The notes: generated by a model not told the origin, from the sequence alone. Shown: positions 1 through 7,470, counted from the stretch's first letter. The stretch: DNA of 14,041 nt from an uncultured Ruaniaceae bacterium (GCA_938004115.1 CALKWS010000145.1:1-14041), one strand, 5' to 3'. Numbers and translations: made by a program.

Positions 1-42
1 CTGGAGTAGACCCGGGGGCTGGGACCTAGGGGCAGGAACGAA

Positions 43-75
43 CCGGGCCGGGCGGGATCACACCGCCCGGCCCGG
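43..75 (-). terminator. GC-rich hairpin downstream of the liv-type operon
   Basis: Positions 43-55 and 63-75 form a perfect 13-bp inverted repeat (CCGGGCCGGGCGG and its reverse complement) around a 7-nt loop. It lies about 155 nt beyond the stop codon of the last operon gene. Read on the minus strand it is followed by a weakly T-containing stretch (TTCGTTCCTG) and no clean T-run. It could end the minus-strand operon, or serve a plus-strand neighbour left of the window. The stem is directly visible; the terminator role is inferred. Confidence 0.5.
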
Positions 76-229
76 AGTCGTCTGCGGACACACGTGGTGT
101 GCACCACACGTCGTCTGCGCACCGACGCTGCGCACCGACGTGGGGCGCACCGAATGCCTTGTGCGCACCGATGCGGCGTCCCGGGGGTGGTGGCGTGATC
201 AGTCCGCCCCGCGATGAGCGGCGGCGCAG
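76..229. repeat. Non-coding interval with a GCGCACCGA repeat cluster
   Basis: This short interval between the hairpin and the end of the LivF-like gene has no convincing gene. It holds two exactly adjacent copies of the 13-mer CTGCGCACCGACG (115-127 and 128-140). The core GCGCACCGA recurs at 145-153 and 163-171, giving four copies in under 60 nt. A 6-bp inverted repeat GTGGTG/CACCAC with a 2-nt spacer lies just upstream, around 94-107. The function is unknown; it could be replication-slippage debris or a small structured 3' region. Confidence 0.55.
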
Positions 230-1060
230 TCAGGCCCGGGCGAGGGTCCCCAGGTCCAGTTCGATCACCTTCGGATCGTCCATCAGCTCCCGGCCGGTGC
301 CGGTGTAGGCGTCCTTGCCCTGGTCCAGCACATAGGCCCGGTCGCTGAGTTGCAGGCACCGGTGGGCGTTCTGCTCCACCATCAGCACCGAGACCCCGGC
401 GGCGTTGATCCGTTGCACCGCCTCGAAGACGGTGTCCTGCATCATCGGGGACAGTCCGGCGGAGGGTTCGTCCAGCAGCAGCACCTGCGGGTCGGTCATC
501 AGCGCCCTGCCCATGGCCACCACCTGGCGCTCCCCGCCGGACAGGGAACCGCCGCGCTGCCGGCGCCGCTCGTGCAGCACCGGGAACAGTTCGGTGACCT
601 CCTGGTACCGCTCCTGGTACTCCCCGGGCCGTAGGTACAGCCCCATCTGCAGGTTCTCCTCGATGGTCAGGGAGGGGAACACGTTGTTGTTCTGGGGCAC
701 GTATCCCACCCCGCGGCCCACCAACTTGTACGTGGGCACGCCGGTGATCTCCGTACCGCGCAGCATCACCTGGCCATCGCGCACCGGCACGATCCCGAAC
801 ATCGCCTTGATCAGCGTGGACTTACCGGCGCCGTTGGGGCCGATGATGCCCACCAGTTCACCGTCGCGCACGTGCACGTTGCACCCGTTGAGGATGTTGA
901 CCTCCGGCAGGTACCCGGCCACCAGGTCCCGCGACTCCAGCAGGATCTCCCCCCGGGGGCCCTGGTGCGCGGCGGGTACTGCGGCACTGCCGTCGCCCAC
1001 GCCGCCGTCGCCCACGCCGCCGTTGCTCTCACCAGGGCGGGCGTCGCCGTCGTTCGTCAT
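230..1060 (-). CDS. livF: LivF-like ATPase of branched-chain amino acid-type ABC importer
   Basis: This is the cytoplasmic ATP-binding subunit, expected to pair with the LivG-like ATPase and power a LivH/LivM-type permease. The 276-residue product has Walker A GPNGAGKST (74-82), Q-loop Q123 in VGYVPQNNNVFP, signature LSGGE (173-177) and Walker B VLLLDEP (193-199). VEQN (228-231) takes the place of the usual switch histidine, as is typical of LivF proteins. About 37 glycine- and alanine-rich residues precede the conserved domain, longer than usual for LivF. They include a duplicated GGVGD unit. The ATG overlaps the LivG stop codon as ATGA, so translational coupling is likely. The substrate is uncertain: the family covers branched-chain amino acids, urea and short amides. 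This is the last gene of the operon. Confidence 0.93.
   Translation of the reverse strand: MTNDGDARPGESNGGVGDGGVGDGSAAVPAAHQGPRGEILLESRDLVAGYLPEVNILNGCNVHVRDGELVGIIGPNGAGKSTLIKAMFGIVPVRDGQVMLRGTEITGVPTYKLVGRGVGYVPQNNNVFPSLTIEENLQMGLYLRPGEYQERYQEVTELFPVLHERRRQRGGSLSGGERQVVAMGRALMTDPQVLLLDEPSAGLSPMMQDTVFEAVQRINAAGVSVLMVEQNAHRCLQLSDRAYVLDQGKDAYTGTGRELMDDPKVIELDLGTLARA
991..1020. repeat. 15-bp perfect tandem duplication in the livF 5' end
   Basis: The unit CGTCGCCCACGCCGC occurs twice back to back (991-1005 and 1006-1020). The period is a multiple of three, so it adds a repeated five-residue glycine/valine/aspartate block to the flexible N-terminus of the LivF-like ATPase without breaking the frame. 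It looks like a slippage-prone site whose copy number could vary between strains. Confidence 0.8.
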
Positions 1061-2154
1061 GATGCCTCCCGCTCACCGGAGTTCGGCACGGACCGGTCCC
1101 TGGACCCCAGGTAGGCCTCGATCACCGCCGGGTTGGTGCTGATGTCCTGCGGCCGGCCCTCGGCGATCACCTCGCCCTGGGCGAAGCAGATGATCCAGTC
1201 GCTGATGCTCATGATCACGTCCATATCGTGCTCGACGAGGATGATCGTCTTGCCCTCGTCGCGCAGCGCCTGGATGTGCCCGAGCAGCGACTGGGTCAGC
1301 GCCGGGTTCACCCCGGCCATCGGCTCATCGAGCATGATCATGTCCGGATCGACCATCATCGCCCGCGCCATCTCGAGCAGTTTGCGCTGGCCCCCGGACA
1401 TCGTGCCCGCGTACTCATCGCGCATGTGGTCCAGCCGGAACCGCGCCAGCAACTCATCCGCCCGGGCCTCGATCTCCCGCTCCTGCCGGCGCCACAGGAA
1501 CGGCACCTGCGCGGCGAACACGCTCTCCCCGCGCTGGTCGGTGGCCCCGAGCATCACGTTGTCCAGCGTGGTCAGCCGCATCAGAGCCTTGGTCAACTGG
1601 AACGTGCGGACCATGCCCATCCGGGCGATGCGGTAGGCCGGTTTGCCCCGCAGCGGCTGGTCGTTGAACGACCAGGTACCGGTGTTGGGTTTGTCGAACC
1701 CGGAGATCAGGTTGAAGAACGTGGACTTGCCCGCCCCGTTGGGCCCGATCAGCGCGGTGATGGTGCCGCGTTGCACCTCCAGGTGCTTGACGTTCACCGC
1801 CTTCAGGCCGCCGAAGTGGCGGGTGATGTCGTCGGCGACCAGGATCGGGTCCGGTTTGGCCGATCCGGGTTCCGGGGCCACGTCGCGCAACGCCTCGGCG
1901 GCGCGCACTGCCCCGGGGGAGGGCCCCTCGTGCTCCCGGGTGATCTCCCGCTCGTGCAGTTCCTCGCGTTCACCCAGGATCTGGTCGCGGTCCTCGGCGA
2001 AGTCCTCGGCGGAACGATCGGTGCTGTGGGCGGGCGGATTCGCGGGCTGCTCTGAGGACATCTCCGCGGGCCGATCCTCCGGTCGATCCGAAGATGCCAT
2101 CGCGGGCTGATCCGCCGGCCGGCCGCCGGGCTCGGCGCGCTGCTCATCGGACAC
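1057..2154 (-). CDS. livG: LivG-like ATPase with long charged N-terminal extension
   Basis: This is the second ATP-binding subunit of the importer. In the 365-residue product the ABC domain starts near residue 103 and has Walker A GPNGAGKST (137-145), signature MSGGQ (252-256), Walker B MIMLDEP (272-278) and switch histidine H309 in LVEHDM. The C-terminal AYLG motif is typical of LivG. Ordinary LivG proteins are about 250-260 residues, so about 100 extra residues are present. They are low complexity, rich in Asp, Glu, Arg, Pro and Ser, with recurring DRPxD/SSEQP-like pieces and a charged, possibly helical stretch at 50-75. The start is a GTG inside the LivM 3' end, supported by GAGAGGAG upstream; it overlaps LivM by 11 nt. 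An internal ATG at 2100 lacks a comparable ribosome-binding site. The extension's function is unknown. Confidence 0.9.
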   Translation of the reverse strand: MSDEQRAEPGGRPADQPAMASSDRPEDRPAEMSSEQPANPPAHSTDRSAEDFAEDRDQILGEREELHEREITREHEGPSPGAVRAAEALRDVAPEPGSAKPDPILVADDITRHFGGLKAVNVKHLEVQRGTITALIGPNGAGKSTFFNLISGFDKPNTGTWSFNDQPLRGKPAYRIARMGMVRTFQLTKALMRLTTLDNVMLGATDQRGESVFAAQVPFLWRRQEREIEARADELLARFRLDHMRDEYAGTMSGGQRKLLEMARAMMVDPDMIMLDEPMAGVNPALTQSLLGHIQALRDEGKTIILVEHDMDVIMSISDWIICFAQGEVIAEGRPQDISTNPAVIEAYLGSRDRSVPNSGEREAS

Positions 2155-3133
2155 TGAGACGCAACTCCTCTCGGTTGCCGAGGATCCCGGCCGGGCGGAA
2201 CGCCATCAACAGCACCAGGAGTAACCCGACGAAGACGAACCGCATCGCGCTGACCTCACTGGGCGCCAGGATCGAGGCGGGGATGTACCCCATCGTGGTG
2301 GCCTGGCGCAGGAGCGCGTCCAGGAAACTGATCAGGAACCAGAAGATGACGGCGCCCACGATCGGGCCCATGATCCGGCTCGCCCCACCCAGGATCACGA
2401 TCGCCCAGAGGTAGAAGGTCACCGCGGGCATGTAGATGTCCGGGTGGGCGAGTTGTCCGTGCACGGCCAGCATCACCCCGGCCAGCGCGCCGAGCACACC
2501 GCCGAGGATCAGGCTCTGCATCTTGTAGGCGTACACGTTCTTGCCCAGCGACCGGGCGGCGAGCTCATCCTCCCGGACCGCCTTGAGCACCCGGCCCCAG
2601 GGGCTGCGCATCAGCAGGAACACCAGCAGGGAGAAGAGCGCCACCATGCCCCAGGTCACCGACATCACCCACAGGTTGCGGGCGCTGAACGCGAACGGGC
2701 CCAGGCTGACCGACTCGGTGAACGGGTTGAGCGCGAAGAAGTCGCCCGCGAACTGGTCCAGGCCGTAGACCCCGCCGGTGAGCGGCTCGGCGTAGGAGGA
2801 CCGGTACAGGTATCGCAGCACCTCGGCCGCGGCGATCGTGGTGATGGCCAGGTAGTCCCCGCGTAATCGCAGCGTGGGGATACCGAGGATGATCGCCAGC
2901 ACCACCGCGCAGGCCAGCCCCACCAGCACCCCCACCCACAGCGGCAGGCCCCAGGTCTGCACGCTGATCGCGGCGCCGTAGGCCCCCACCAGCATGAAGC
3001 CCACCTGGCCGAAGTTGAGCAGCCCGGTGTAGCCGAAGTGCAGGTTCAGCCCCACCGCGGCCAGGGCGTAGATCGCGGCCTCCGGCCCCACCGCTCCGCG
3101 TAGGGAGTTGGAGAGAATGTCCATGAATTCCAT
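2144..3133 (-). CDS. livM: LivM-like permease of branched-chain amino acid-type ABC importer
   Basis: This is an integral membrane subunit, 329 residues, of normal length for LivM/UrtC-type permeases. The hallmark GLNLHFGYTGLLNFGQVGF lies near residues 28-46 and LRLRGDYLAITTIAAAEVLR near 88-107. The cytoplasmic ATPase-contact loop GRVLKAVREDELAARSLG follows, and the C-terminus is RPAGILGNREELRL. Long hydrophobic segments fill the rest. The start ATG at 3133 is preceded by GGGAGG at good spacing; a second ATG three codons in is possible. It lies 16 nt after the LivH-like permease and overlaps the LivG-like ATPase, with which it should form the LivHM-GF transporter. The substrate cannot be read from the sequence. 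Confidence 0.93.
   Translation of the reverse strand: MEFMDILSNSLRGAVGPEAAIYALAAVGLNLHFGYTGLLNFGQVGFMLVGAYGAAISVQTWGLPLWVGVLVGLACAVVLAIILGIPTLRLRGDYLAITTIAAAEVLRYLYRSSYAEPLTGGVYGLDQFAGDFFALNPFTESVSLGPFAFSARNLWVMSVTWGMVALFSLLVFLLMRSPWGRVLKAVREDELAARSLGKNVYAYKMQSLILGGVLGALAGVMLAVHGQLAHPDIYMPAVTFYLWAIVILGGASRIMGPIVGAVIFWFLISFLDALLRQATTMGYIPASILAPSEVSAMRFVFVGLLLVLLMAFRPAGILGNREELRLSVR
2165..2172 (-). promoter_or_regulatory. Ribosome-binding site deciding the livG GTG start
   Basis: Read on the minus strand this is GAGAGGAG, 10 nt before the GTG at 2154 and inside the end of the LivM-like gene. It favours translation of the full N-terminal extension of the LivG-like ATPase over an internal start. 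Confidence 0.65.
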
Positions 3134-3149
3134 GTCTGACCTCCCGCGC

Positions 3150-4595
3150 CTAGCCGGCGCGCTCCGCTCTGCCGAAGATGCCTTGCGGCCGCAGCAGCAG
3201 CACCAGGATCAGCACCAGCAGCGCCCACAGGTTCTGCAACGACGGCGCGAACCAGAGCGTGGACCATTGCGACACCAGCCCGATGATCAGGCTGCCCACC
3301 ATCGCCCCGTACGCGCTGCCGATCCCGCCGAGGATCACCCCGGCGAACATCAGCAGCAGCAGGTAGAAGCCCATGTCCCAGTAGACCGCCGAGGTCAGGC
3401 CGTAGAACACCCCGCCCAGTCCGGCCAGGGCCCCGCCCAGGATCCACACCACCAGGATCACCCGGCTGACGTTGATGCCGGAGGCCTCGGCGAGGTCCTT
3501 GTTGTCCGAGACCGCGCGCATGGCCTTACCGATCCGGGTCTTGGTGAGCATCAGCCCGATCGCCACCATGATCGCGAAGGCCAGCACGGTGACGATCAGG
3601 TCCCGCGGGGTGATGCGGATGATGCCGATCTCCAGGGCGGCCTGCACGTTGTACTCGCTGTAGGACCCGCGCCGGGATCCGAACAGCACCAGCATCAGGT
3701 ACCGCAGCAGCAGCGACAGGCCGATGGAGATGATGAACAGTTGGATCAAGCCGGTGCCGCGCCGTCGCATCGGGAGCCAGACGGTCTTCTCCAACGCGCC
3801 CGCCAGCAGTGCGACCACCACCATCGCCAGGGCCGCGGCGAGGATCAGCGGCAGGTTGCCCGGGGAGGTGGACAGGAAGAACGCGGTGACCGCGCCGATG
3901 GTCACGAACTCGCCGTGGGCGAAGTTGATCAGCCTGGTGGTGCCGAACACCAGCGACAGCCCCACCGCGGTGATAGCGATGATCGCCCCCAGTTTGACCC
4001 CCTCCACCGTCAACTGGGCGAACCGGGCGCCGAAAGAGGCGCCGCGGGGCTGCTCGGTGGCGATCGCGCCCTCTTCCTCCGGCGCCGGGGCGTCATCGGT
4101 GGTGGGCGCCTCCTCCGGCTCCTCGGTGGGCTCGGCGCCCGGCGGCGGCTCCTGCCGCTCATCGGTGCTGATCAGCGGGAAGGGCACCCGGGTCTGCAAC
4201 CGGCCCGGTCGCACCAGCACGCCCTCACGGCGCTCACCGGTCTCCTGCTGGGGTTGCAGGTCCGCCGGCAGCGTCTCCAGGTCCAGCACCACGTCGTAGG
4301 TGCCCGGTTCGGGCACCGGGATCTCCCACTCACCGTCGCTGTTGGTGGTGGTGGTGCCCAACTCGGCGCCGTCCTGCTCCAGGGTGAGGCCGATATCGGC
4401 CAGGCCCTCGCCGTCGGGGTCGGTGATGGACCCGAACAGCACCTGCTCGTCCCCGCCTGAGGTTCCCATCGGAGCCGGACCGGTGCCGCGGAAGTCTGAG
4501 ACGGCGTGGGCGGCGACGGGGGTGAGCAGCAGCAGGAACAGGACGCTGAGGACGGCGGCCACGCGCCCGCGCAGGACACCCTCGTTCCCGGTCAT
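3150..4595 (-). CDS. livH: LivH-like permease fused to an extracellular beta-sandwich-like domain
   Basis: This is a 481-residue membrane subunit with an unusual layout. Residues 1-31 look like a cleavable signal peptide (basic start, leucine-rich core, site near AHA). Residues about 52-142 resemble a carboxypeptidase-regulatory/Ig-like beta-sandwich: GSITDPDGEGLADIGLTL, then TNSDGEWEIPVPEPGTYDV. Residues about 144-186 form an acidic Pro/Glu/Thr-rich linker. The permease proper starts near 192, with VGLSLVFGTTRLINFAHGEF (211-230), the ATPase-contact loop GKAMRAVSDNKDLAEASGIN, and C-terminal RPQGIFG. Ordinary LivH is about 290-300 residues. Urea-type UrtB can also carry an N-terminal extension, so a urea/amide transporter is an alternative. 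It is first in the operon. No strong Shine-Dalgarno is visible before the ATG. Confidence 0.9.
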   Translation of the reverse strand: MTGNEGVLRGRVAAVLSVLFLLLLTPVAAHAVSDFRGTGPAPMGTSGGDEQVLFGSITDPDGEGLADIGLTLEQDGAELGTTTTNSDGEWEIPVPEPGTYDVVLDLETLPADLQPQQETGERREGVLVRPGRLQTRVPFPLISTDERQEPPPGAEPTEEPEEAPTTDDAPAPEEEGAIATEQPRGASFGARFAQLTVEGVKLGAIIAITAVGLSLVFGTTRLINFAHGEFVTIGAVTAFFLSTSPGNLPLILAAALAMVVVALLAGALEKTVWLPMRRRGTGLIQLFIISIGLSLLLRYLMLVLFGSRRGSYSEYNVQAALEIGIIRITPRDLIVTVLAFAIMVAIGLMLTKTRIGKAMRAVSDNKDLAEASGINVSRVILVVWILGGALAGLGGVFYGLTSAVYWDMGFYLLLLMFAGVILGGIGSAYGAMVGSLIIGLVSQWSTLWFAPSLQNLWALLVLILVLLLRPQGIFGRAERAG

Positions 4596-4647
4596 GGCGG
4601 AAAGTCAACCACAGCTACGCGCGAATGTGACGATGATTCGCTGAACT

Positions 4648-4653
4648 GTTATA
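4648..4653 (-). promoter_or_regulatory. Possible -10 element of the liv-type operon
   Basis: Read on the minus strand this is TATAAC, about 50 nt before the first operon start codon, in the 113-bp gap after the acetyltransferase gene. No convincing -35 hexamer stands at the expected distance. The placement fits, but the support is weak. Confidence 0.3.
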
Positions 4654-4708
4654 CGCCGTGATCAGGGCGCGCGCTCCGGTTCCGGCAGGTTCGCGACACG
4701 CCCCACGT

Positions 4709-5845
4709 TCAGGGCGTCTCGGCGCGGGTCTGCTGGTATTGCCACGCCCCCCACAGCGAACTCAGCCGGTAACCCAGGGCGGTGTTCACCGCCAGCATGT
4801 GCTGGTTCTCCGCAGCGTTCCAGGTGTGTACCCGGCGCACCTGCGGCGCCAGGCGCTGCAGCTGTTCCACGTTCGCGAGTTTCAGCAGCAGCCCCAGCCG
4901 ATGGCCGCGGTGGTCGCGCAGCACCACGGTGTTCTCCTGGTGGGCCATCTGCGGTTTGTAGGTGTCCAGCTGGATCTGGGTGTAACCCACCAGCGCACCG
5001 CTGGGCAGGTGCCGCGCCGCGGTGGTCAGGGACCGGCGCCCGGCACGTTCCGCGGCCTGTTCGGCCTCCAGCAGCCGTCCGGCGTCCCAGGCCTCCTCGT
5101 GGTAGTCCAGGTCACCCATCGGCGCGTCGGTACTCATCGCGGTGAGCAACCGCAGGTAGTCGGGCACCAGGTCCGGTGGCGTGGCACCGGTCCACTGGAC
5201 CAGGTCGTAGTCCGGCCCGACGGCGGGAGTCGCCCGGGTGCGCAGGTTGGCCAGGTGGTCGGCGGGTATCGGCAGCTGTTGCGTGGACTGGCGTTCCACC
5301 TGCATCAGCGCCAGTCCCATGGTCCGGGCGAAGCAGGTGGGCCCCTCCCGGTCATCCAGGTAGCCGGTGCCGGTGGCCGGAGGGACCCGATGTTCGGCCG
5401 GCGCCTGCGCGGGCAGGTGAGCCGTGTCGGCGATGACCGTGGTGCGGCCATCCTCGCGGGTGGCCGCCCAGACCTCCCGCCACAGGGCAGTGCCGAGCCC
5501 GCGGCGCCGATGGGCGGCCCGTACCGTCACCGACGCCCAGGCCATGTGGGTGTTGTCCAGTAACGGCAGGTCCATCATCGCGGCCCCGACGATGGCTCCG
5601 GGGACCGGCCCGGCGGTGGCTTCCCGGGCCAGGACGATGAGCCTGCGCACGCTCGACCGGTTGGTCGACCAGGCCGCGATCTGCGCCGGATCACGGGCGA
5701 AGTCGTCATGGCCGAGCAGGCCGAGCTGGTGCTCGCGCTCCAGTTCGGCCAGGCCGCGCAGTTGCCACGGCTGCAGCGCTGCGGCGCCCCCGGCCAGGTC
5801 GAGCGTCTCGATTCGGTACTCCACCGGATCAGCATCGACCTGCAC
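4709..5845 (-). CDS. Tandem-domain GNAT N-acetyltransferase
   Basis: This is a predicted cytoplasmic acetyl-CoA-dependent acyltransferase of about 378 residues with two GNAT folds. The N-terminal half has VTVRAAHRRRGLGTALW, whose RRRGLG (113-118) is a classical acetyl-CoA pyrophosphate-binding R-x-x-G-x-G loop. The C-terminal half has RDHRGHRLGLLLK (310-322) and the GNAT motif WNAAENQHMLAVNTALGYR (342-360). The two-domain layout recalls mycothiol synthase MshD, but I see no signature to claim that activity; the substrate is unknown. The reading frame stays open to 6076 but would then overlap the divergent neighbour. I chose the GTG at 5845, just before the conserved start (VEYRIETLDL). GTG at 5884 or 5824 are alternatives, and none has a clear Shine-Dalgarno. 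Confidence 0.8.
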   Translation of the reverse strand: MQVDADPVEYRIETLDLAGGAAALQPWQLRGLAELEREHQLGLLGHDDFARDPAQIAAWSTNRSSVRRLIVLAREATAGPVPGAIVGAAMMDLPLLDNTHMAWASVTVRAAHRRRGLGTALWREVWAATREDGRTTVIADTAHLPAQAPAEHRVPPATGTGYLDDREGPTCFARTMGLALMQVERQSTQQLPIPADHLANLRTRATPAVGPDYDLVQWTGATPPDLVPDYLRLLTAMSTDAPMGDLDYHEEAWDAGRLLEAEQAAERAGRRSLTTAARHLPSGALVGYTQIQLDTYKPQMAHQENTVVLRDHRGHRLGLLLKLANVEQLQRLAPQVRRVHTWNAAENQHMLAVNTALGYRLSSLWGAWQYQQTRAETP

Positions 5846-6002
5846 GCGCCGGTGGCGCCACTGCTTTTCCGCGCTGGACGCCACTGCTTTGGCGCTGGAC
5901 GAGGTGCGCGAACGGCACGCCTGGCCACGGGCGGTTGCTAACGTGCCGGTGACGAAGAGCGCGGCCGGTGCTGACCGGGTGAAGGGAGACGAACCGCCAG
6001 GC

Positions 6003-6674
6003 ATGGACTTCTTGATCGTCGTCGGCATCGGCCTGGTGGTGGCCCTGATCGCCCACCTGCTGAACAAGAAGCGCAAGGAGGCGATCCGCGCCTATGCGTC
6101 CCAGCGCGGATGGCAGTACCGCCCACAGGACCCGGCCCTGGTCCACCGCTGGTCCAGCCCGCCCTTCGGCGTCGGCAACTCCCGGCGCGCCGCCGAGGTG
6201 CTCACCGGCGAGTTCCACGGCGAGCAGGCGGTCTCCTTCGACTATCGGTACTCCACCGGCAGCGGGAAGAACCGCACCACCTCATACTTCCACGTCGTCG
6301 GACTCCACCTGCCGGCGCCGTTGCCATGGCTGCGCCTGACTCCCGAGCATCTCGGGACCAGGATCGGACGCGTCTTCGGGATGCAGGACATCGAATTCGA
6401 ATCCCAGGCGTTCAACGACACCTGGCGGGTCCAGGGCCCCGAGGGCCAGTTCCCCTATGACTTCATCCACCCGCGGATGATGGAGCGGCTGATGCAACAC
6501 GACGCCGTCGGCCAGCGCATCACCGTGGAGGGCCAGGACATCTACCTGTACGTGCCCGGCCGGCAGAACACCGAACGGATCGACGAGTACCTGAACCTGC
6601 TGCTCGGCGTGGTCCAGCAGATCCCCCGCCACCTATGGCTGCGCGTGGGCCACGACCCGCTCGCCCCACGCTGA
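6003..6674 (+). CDS. Membrane-anchored protein of unknown function
   Basis: I do not recognise a functional family with confidence. The 223-residue product starts with one hydrophobic helix (residues 2-20, LIVVGIGLVVALIAHLL) followed by a basic stop (NKKRKE), so most of it should face the cytoplasm. The soluble part has a RGWQY motif (35-39), a segment with alternating polar and hydrophobic residues (FHGEQAVSFDYRYST, 71-85) and a serine/glycine loop. It resembles small actinobacterial proteins in which a helix precedes a beta-rich domain that begins with a 'grgW.y' pattern. AAGGGAG lies 14 nt before the ATG, a rather long spacing. An upstream in-frame GTG near 5949 preceded by TAACGT could be an alternative leaderless start. 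The gene is divergent from the acetyltransferase. Confidence 0.8.
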   Translation: MDFLIVVGIGLVVALIAHLLNKKRKEAIRAYASQRGWQYRPQDPALVHRWSSPPFGVGNSRRAAEVLTGEFHGEQAVSFDYRYSTGSGKNRTTSYFHVVGLHLPAPLPWLRLTPEHLGTRIGRVFGMQDIEFESQAFNDTWRVQGPEGQFPYDFIHPRMMERLMQHDAVGQRITVEGQDIYLYVPGRQNTERIDEYLNLLLGVVQQIPRHLWLRVGHDPLAPR

Positions 6675-6843
6675 GCAGCACCACGCTGATGAGCACCACC
6701 TGGGCGAGCATCACCGGACCTCGGCGGGAGCGTCGTCGTCGTGCTCCGGCAGGCCACCGGCGAACCATGCGGTGCCGGCGCACTCATCGCGCGAACCGGC
6801 CCACGGCCGATTAGCGTGGGACGCGGTAACCGCGAGTCACTCG
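6675..6843. other. Intergenic interval before the DJ-1/PfpI gene
   Basis: No convincing gene lies here. A hydrophobic frame on the minus strand near 6660-6715 continues into the opposite-strand gene and has no start or family resemblance. TTAGCGT near 6810-6817 could be part of a -10 element (TANNNT) for the downstream gene, without a recognisable -35. Otherwise I see nothing. Confidence 0.4.
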
Positions 6844-6845
6844 AG

Positions 6846-6852
6846 AAGGGAG
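6846..6852 (+). promoter_or_regulatory. Ribosome-binding site fixing the DJ-1/PfpI start
   Basis: AAGGGAG ends 6 nt before GTG at 6859. This strong Shine-Dalgarno supports the GTG over an upstream in-frame ATG at 6772, whose first 29 codons do not resemble the family. Confidence 0.8.
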
Positions 6853-6858
6853 TGTGCA

Positions 6859-7407
6859 GTGGCTGAACTGACCGGGAAGAAGGTCGCCTTCCTGCTGACG
6901 AACAAGTACGAGGACAGTGAGCTGACCAGCCCTTGGGAGGCCGTCACCTCGGCCGGGGCGGAGGCGGTGCTGGTCTCCCCGCAGCAGGAGGAGGTCGAGG
7001 GGTCCAAGGGCCACAGCCAGAAGGTGGACCTGCACGTGAGCAAGGCCGACGCCGCCGAGTTCGACGCCCTCGTGCTGCCGGGCGGGACCTCCAACGCCGA
7101 CCGATTGCGGATGGACGAGGACGCGGTCAACTTCACCCGCGACTTCTTCAGCCAGGGCAAACCGGTGGGCGTCATCTGCCATGGCGCGTGGATCCTCACC
7201 GACGCCGACGTGGTCCGGGGACGCACCATCACGTCCTTCCCCAGCCTGAAGACGGACCTGCGCAACGCCGGCGCCACCTGGGTCGACGAAGAGGTGGTGG
7301 TGGACCAGGGCCTGGTCTCCAGCCGCAAACCGGACGACCTGCCGGCCTTCAACGACAAGATCGTCGAGGAGTTCGCCGAGGGTGAGCACGCCGGCCAGAC
7401 GGCCTGA
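6859..7407 (+). CDS. DJ-1/PfpI family protein (class I glutamine amidotransferase-like)
   Basis: This is a cytoplasmic protein of 182 residues, the usual length for PfpI/YhbO/general-stress-protein-18 relatives. These are annotated as intracellular proteases or, more recently and still debated, as glyoxalase/deglycase stress proteins. The start KKVAFLLTNKYEDSEL supplies the conserved glutamate E18. VLPGGTSNADRLR (72-84) and the nucleophile elbow GVICHGAW (104-111) supply C107 and H108. The C-terminal half has the GRTITSFPSLKTDLRNAGA pattern (121-139) of this subfamily. The start is the GTG with AAGGGAG 6 nt upstream. The next gene is a plus-strand aldo/keto reductase; both could handle reactive carbonyls, but the hairpin between them suggests separate transcripts. 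The exact reaction is unknown. Confidence 0.9.
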   Translation: MAELTGKKVAFLLTNKYEDSELTSPWEAVTSAGAEAVLVSPQQEEVEGSKGHSQKVDLHVSKADAAEFDALVLPGGTSNADRLRMDEDAVNFTRDFFSQGKPVGVICHGAWILTDADVVRGRTITSFPSLKTDLRNAGATWVDEEVVVDQGLVSSRKPDDLPAFNDKIVEEFAEGEHAGQTA

Positions 7408-7428
7408 CGTTTCCTGGAGGTCGTCACC

Positions 7429-7470
7429 CGCGGGGCGGGCGCTGCCCGGCGCAGCACCGCCCGCCCCGCG
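7429..7470 (+). terminator. Strong GC hairpin after the DJ-1/PfpI gene
   Basis: Thirteen-base arms at 7429-7441 and 7458-7470 (CGCGGGGCGGGCG and its reverse complement) pair perfectly. The loop itself can form a further short stem (CTGC/GCAG). It starts about 20 nt after the stop codon. There is no T-run, as is common in GC-rich actinobacteria. It probably terminates or stabilises the upstream transcript. Confidence 0.55.

Noticed and set aside
1228..2055. Plus-strand open frame opposite the LivG-like ATPase
   Set aside because: Antisense to a gene with all ABC ATPase motifs; no family resemblance.
3108..4460. Long plus-strand open frame opposite the LivH-like permease
   Set aside because: It is Gln/His/Arg/Gly-rich, resembles no family and mirrors the GC-biased codons of the genuine minus-strand gene.
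5846..6076. N-terminal extension of the GNAT gene to 6076
   Set aside because: The extra 77 residues are basic and unlike GNAT proteins, and they would run antisense into the divergent membrane-protein gene.
6520..6787. Hydrophobic minus-strand frame (MLAQVVLISVVLLSV) after the unknown membrane protein gene
   Set aside because: One short hydrophobic stretch, no start support, and most of the frame is antisense to the 6003-6674 gene.
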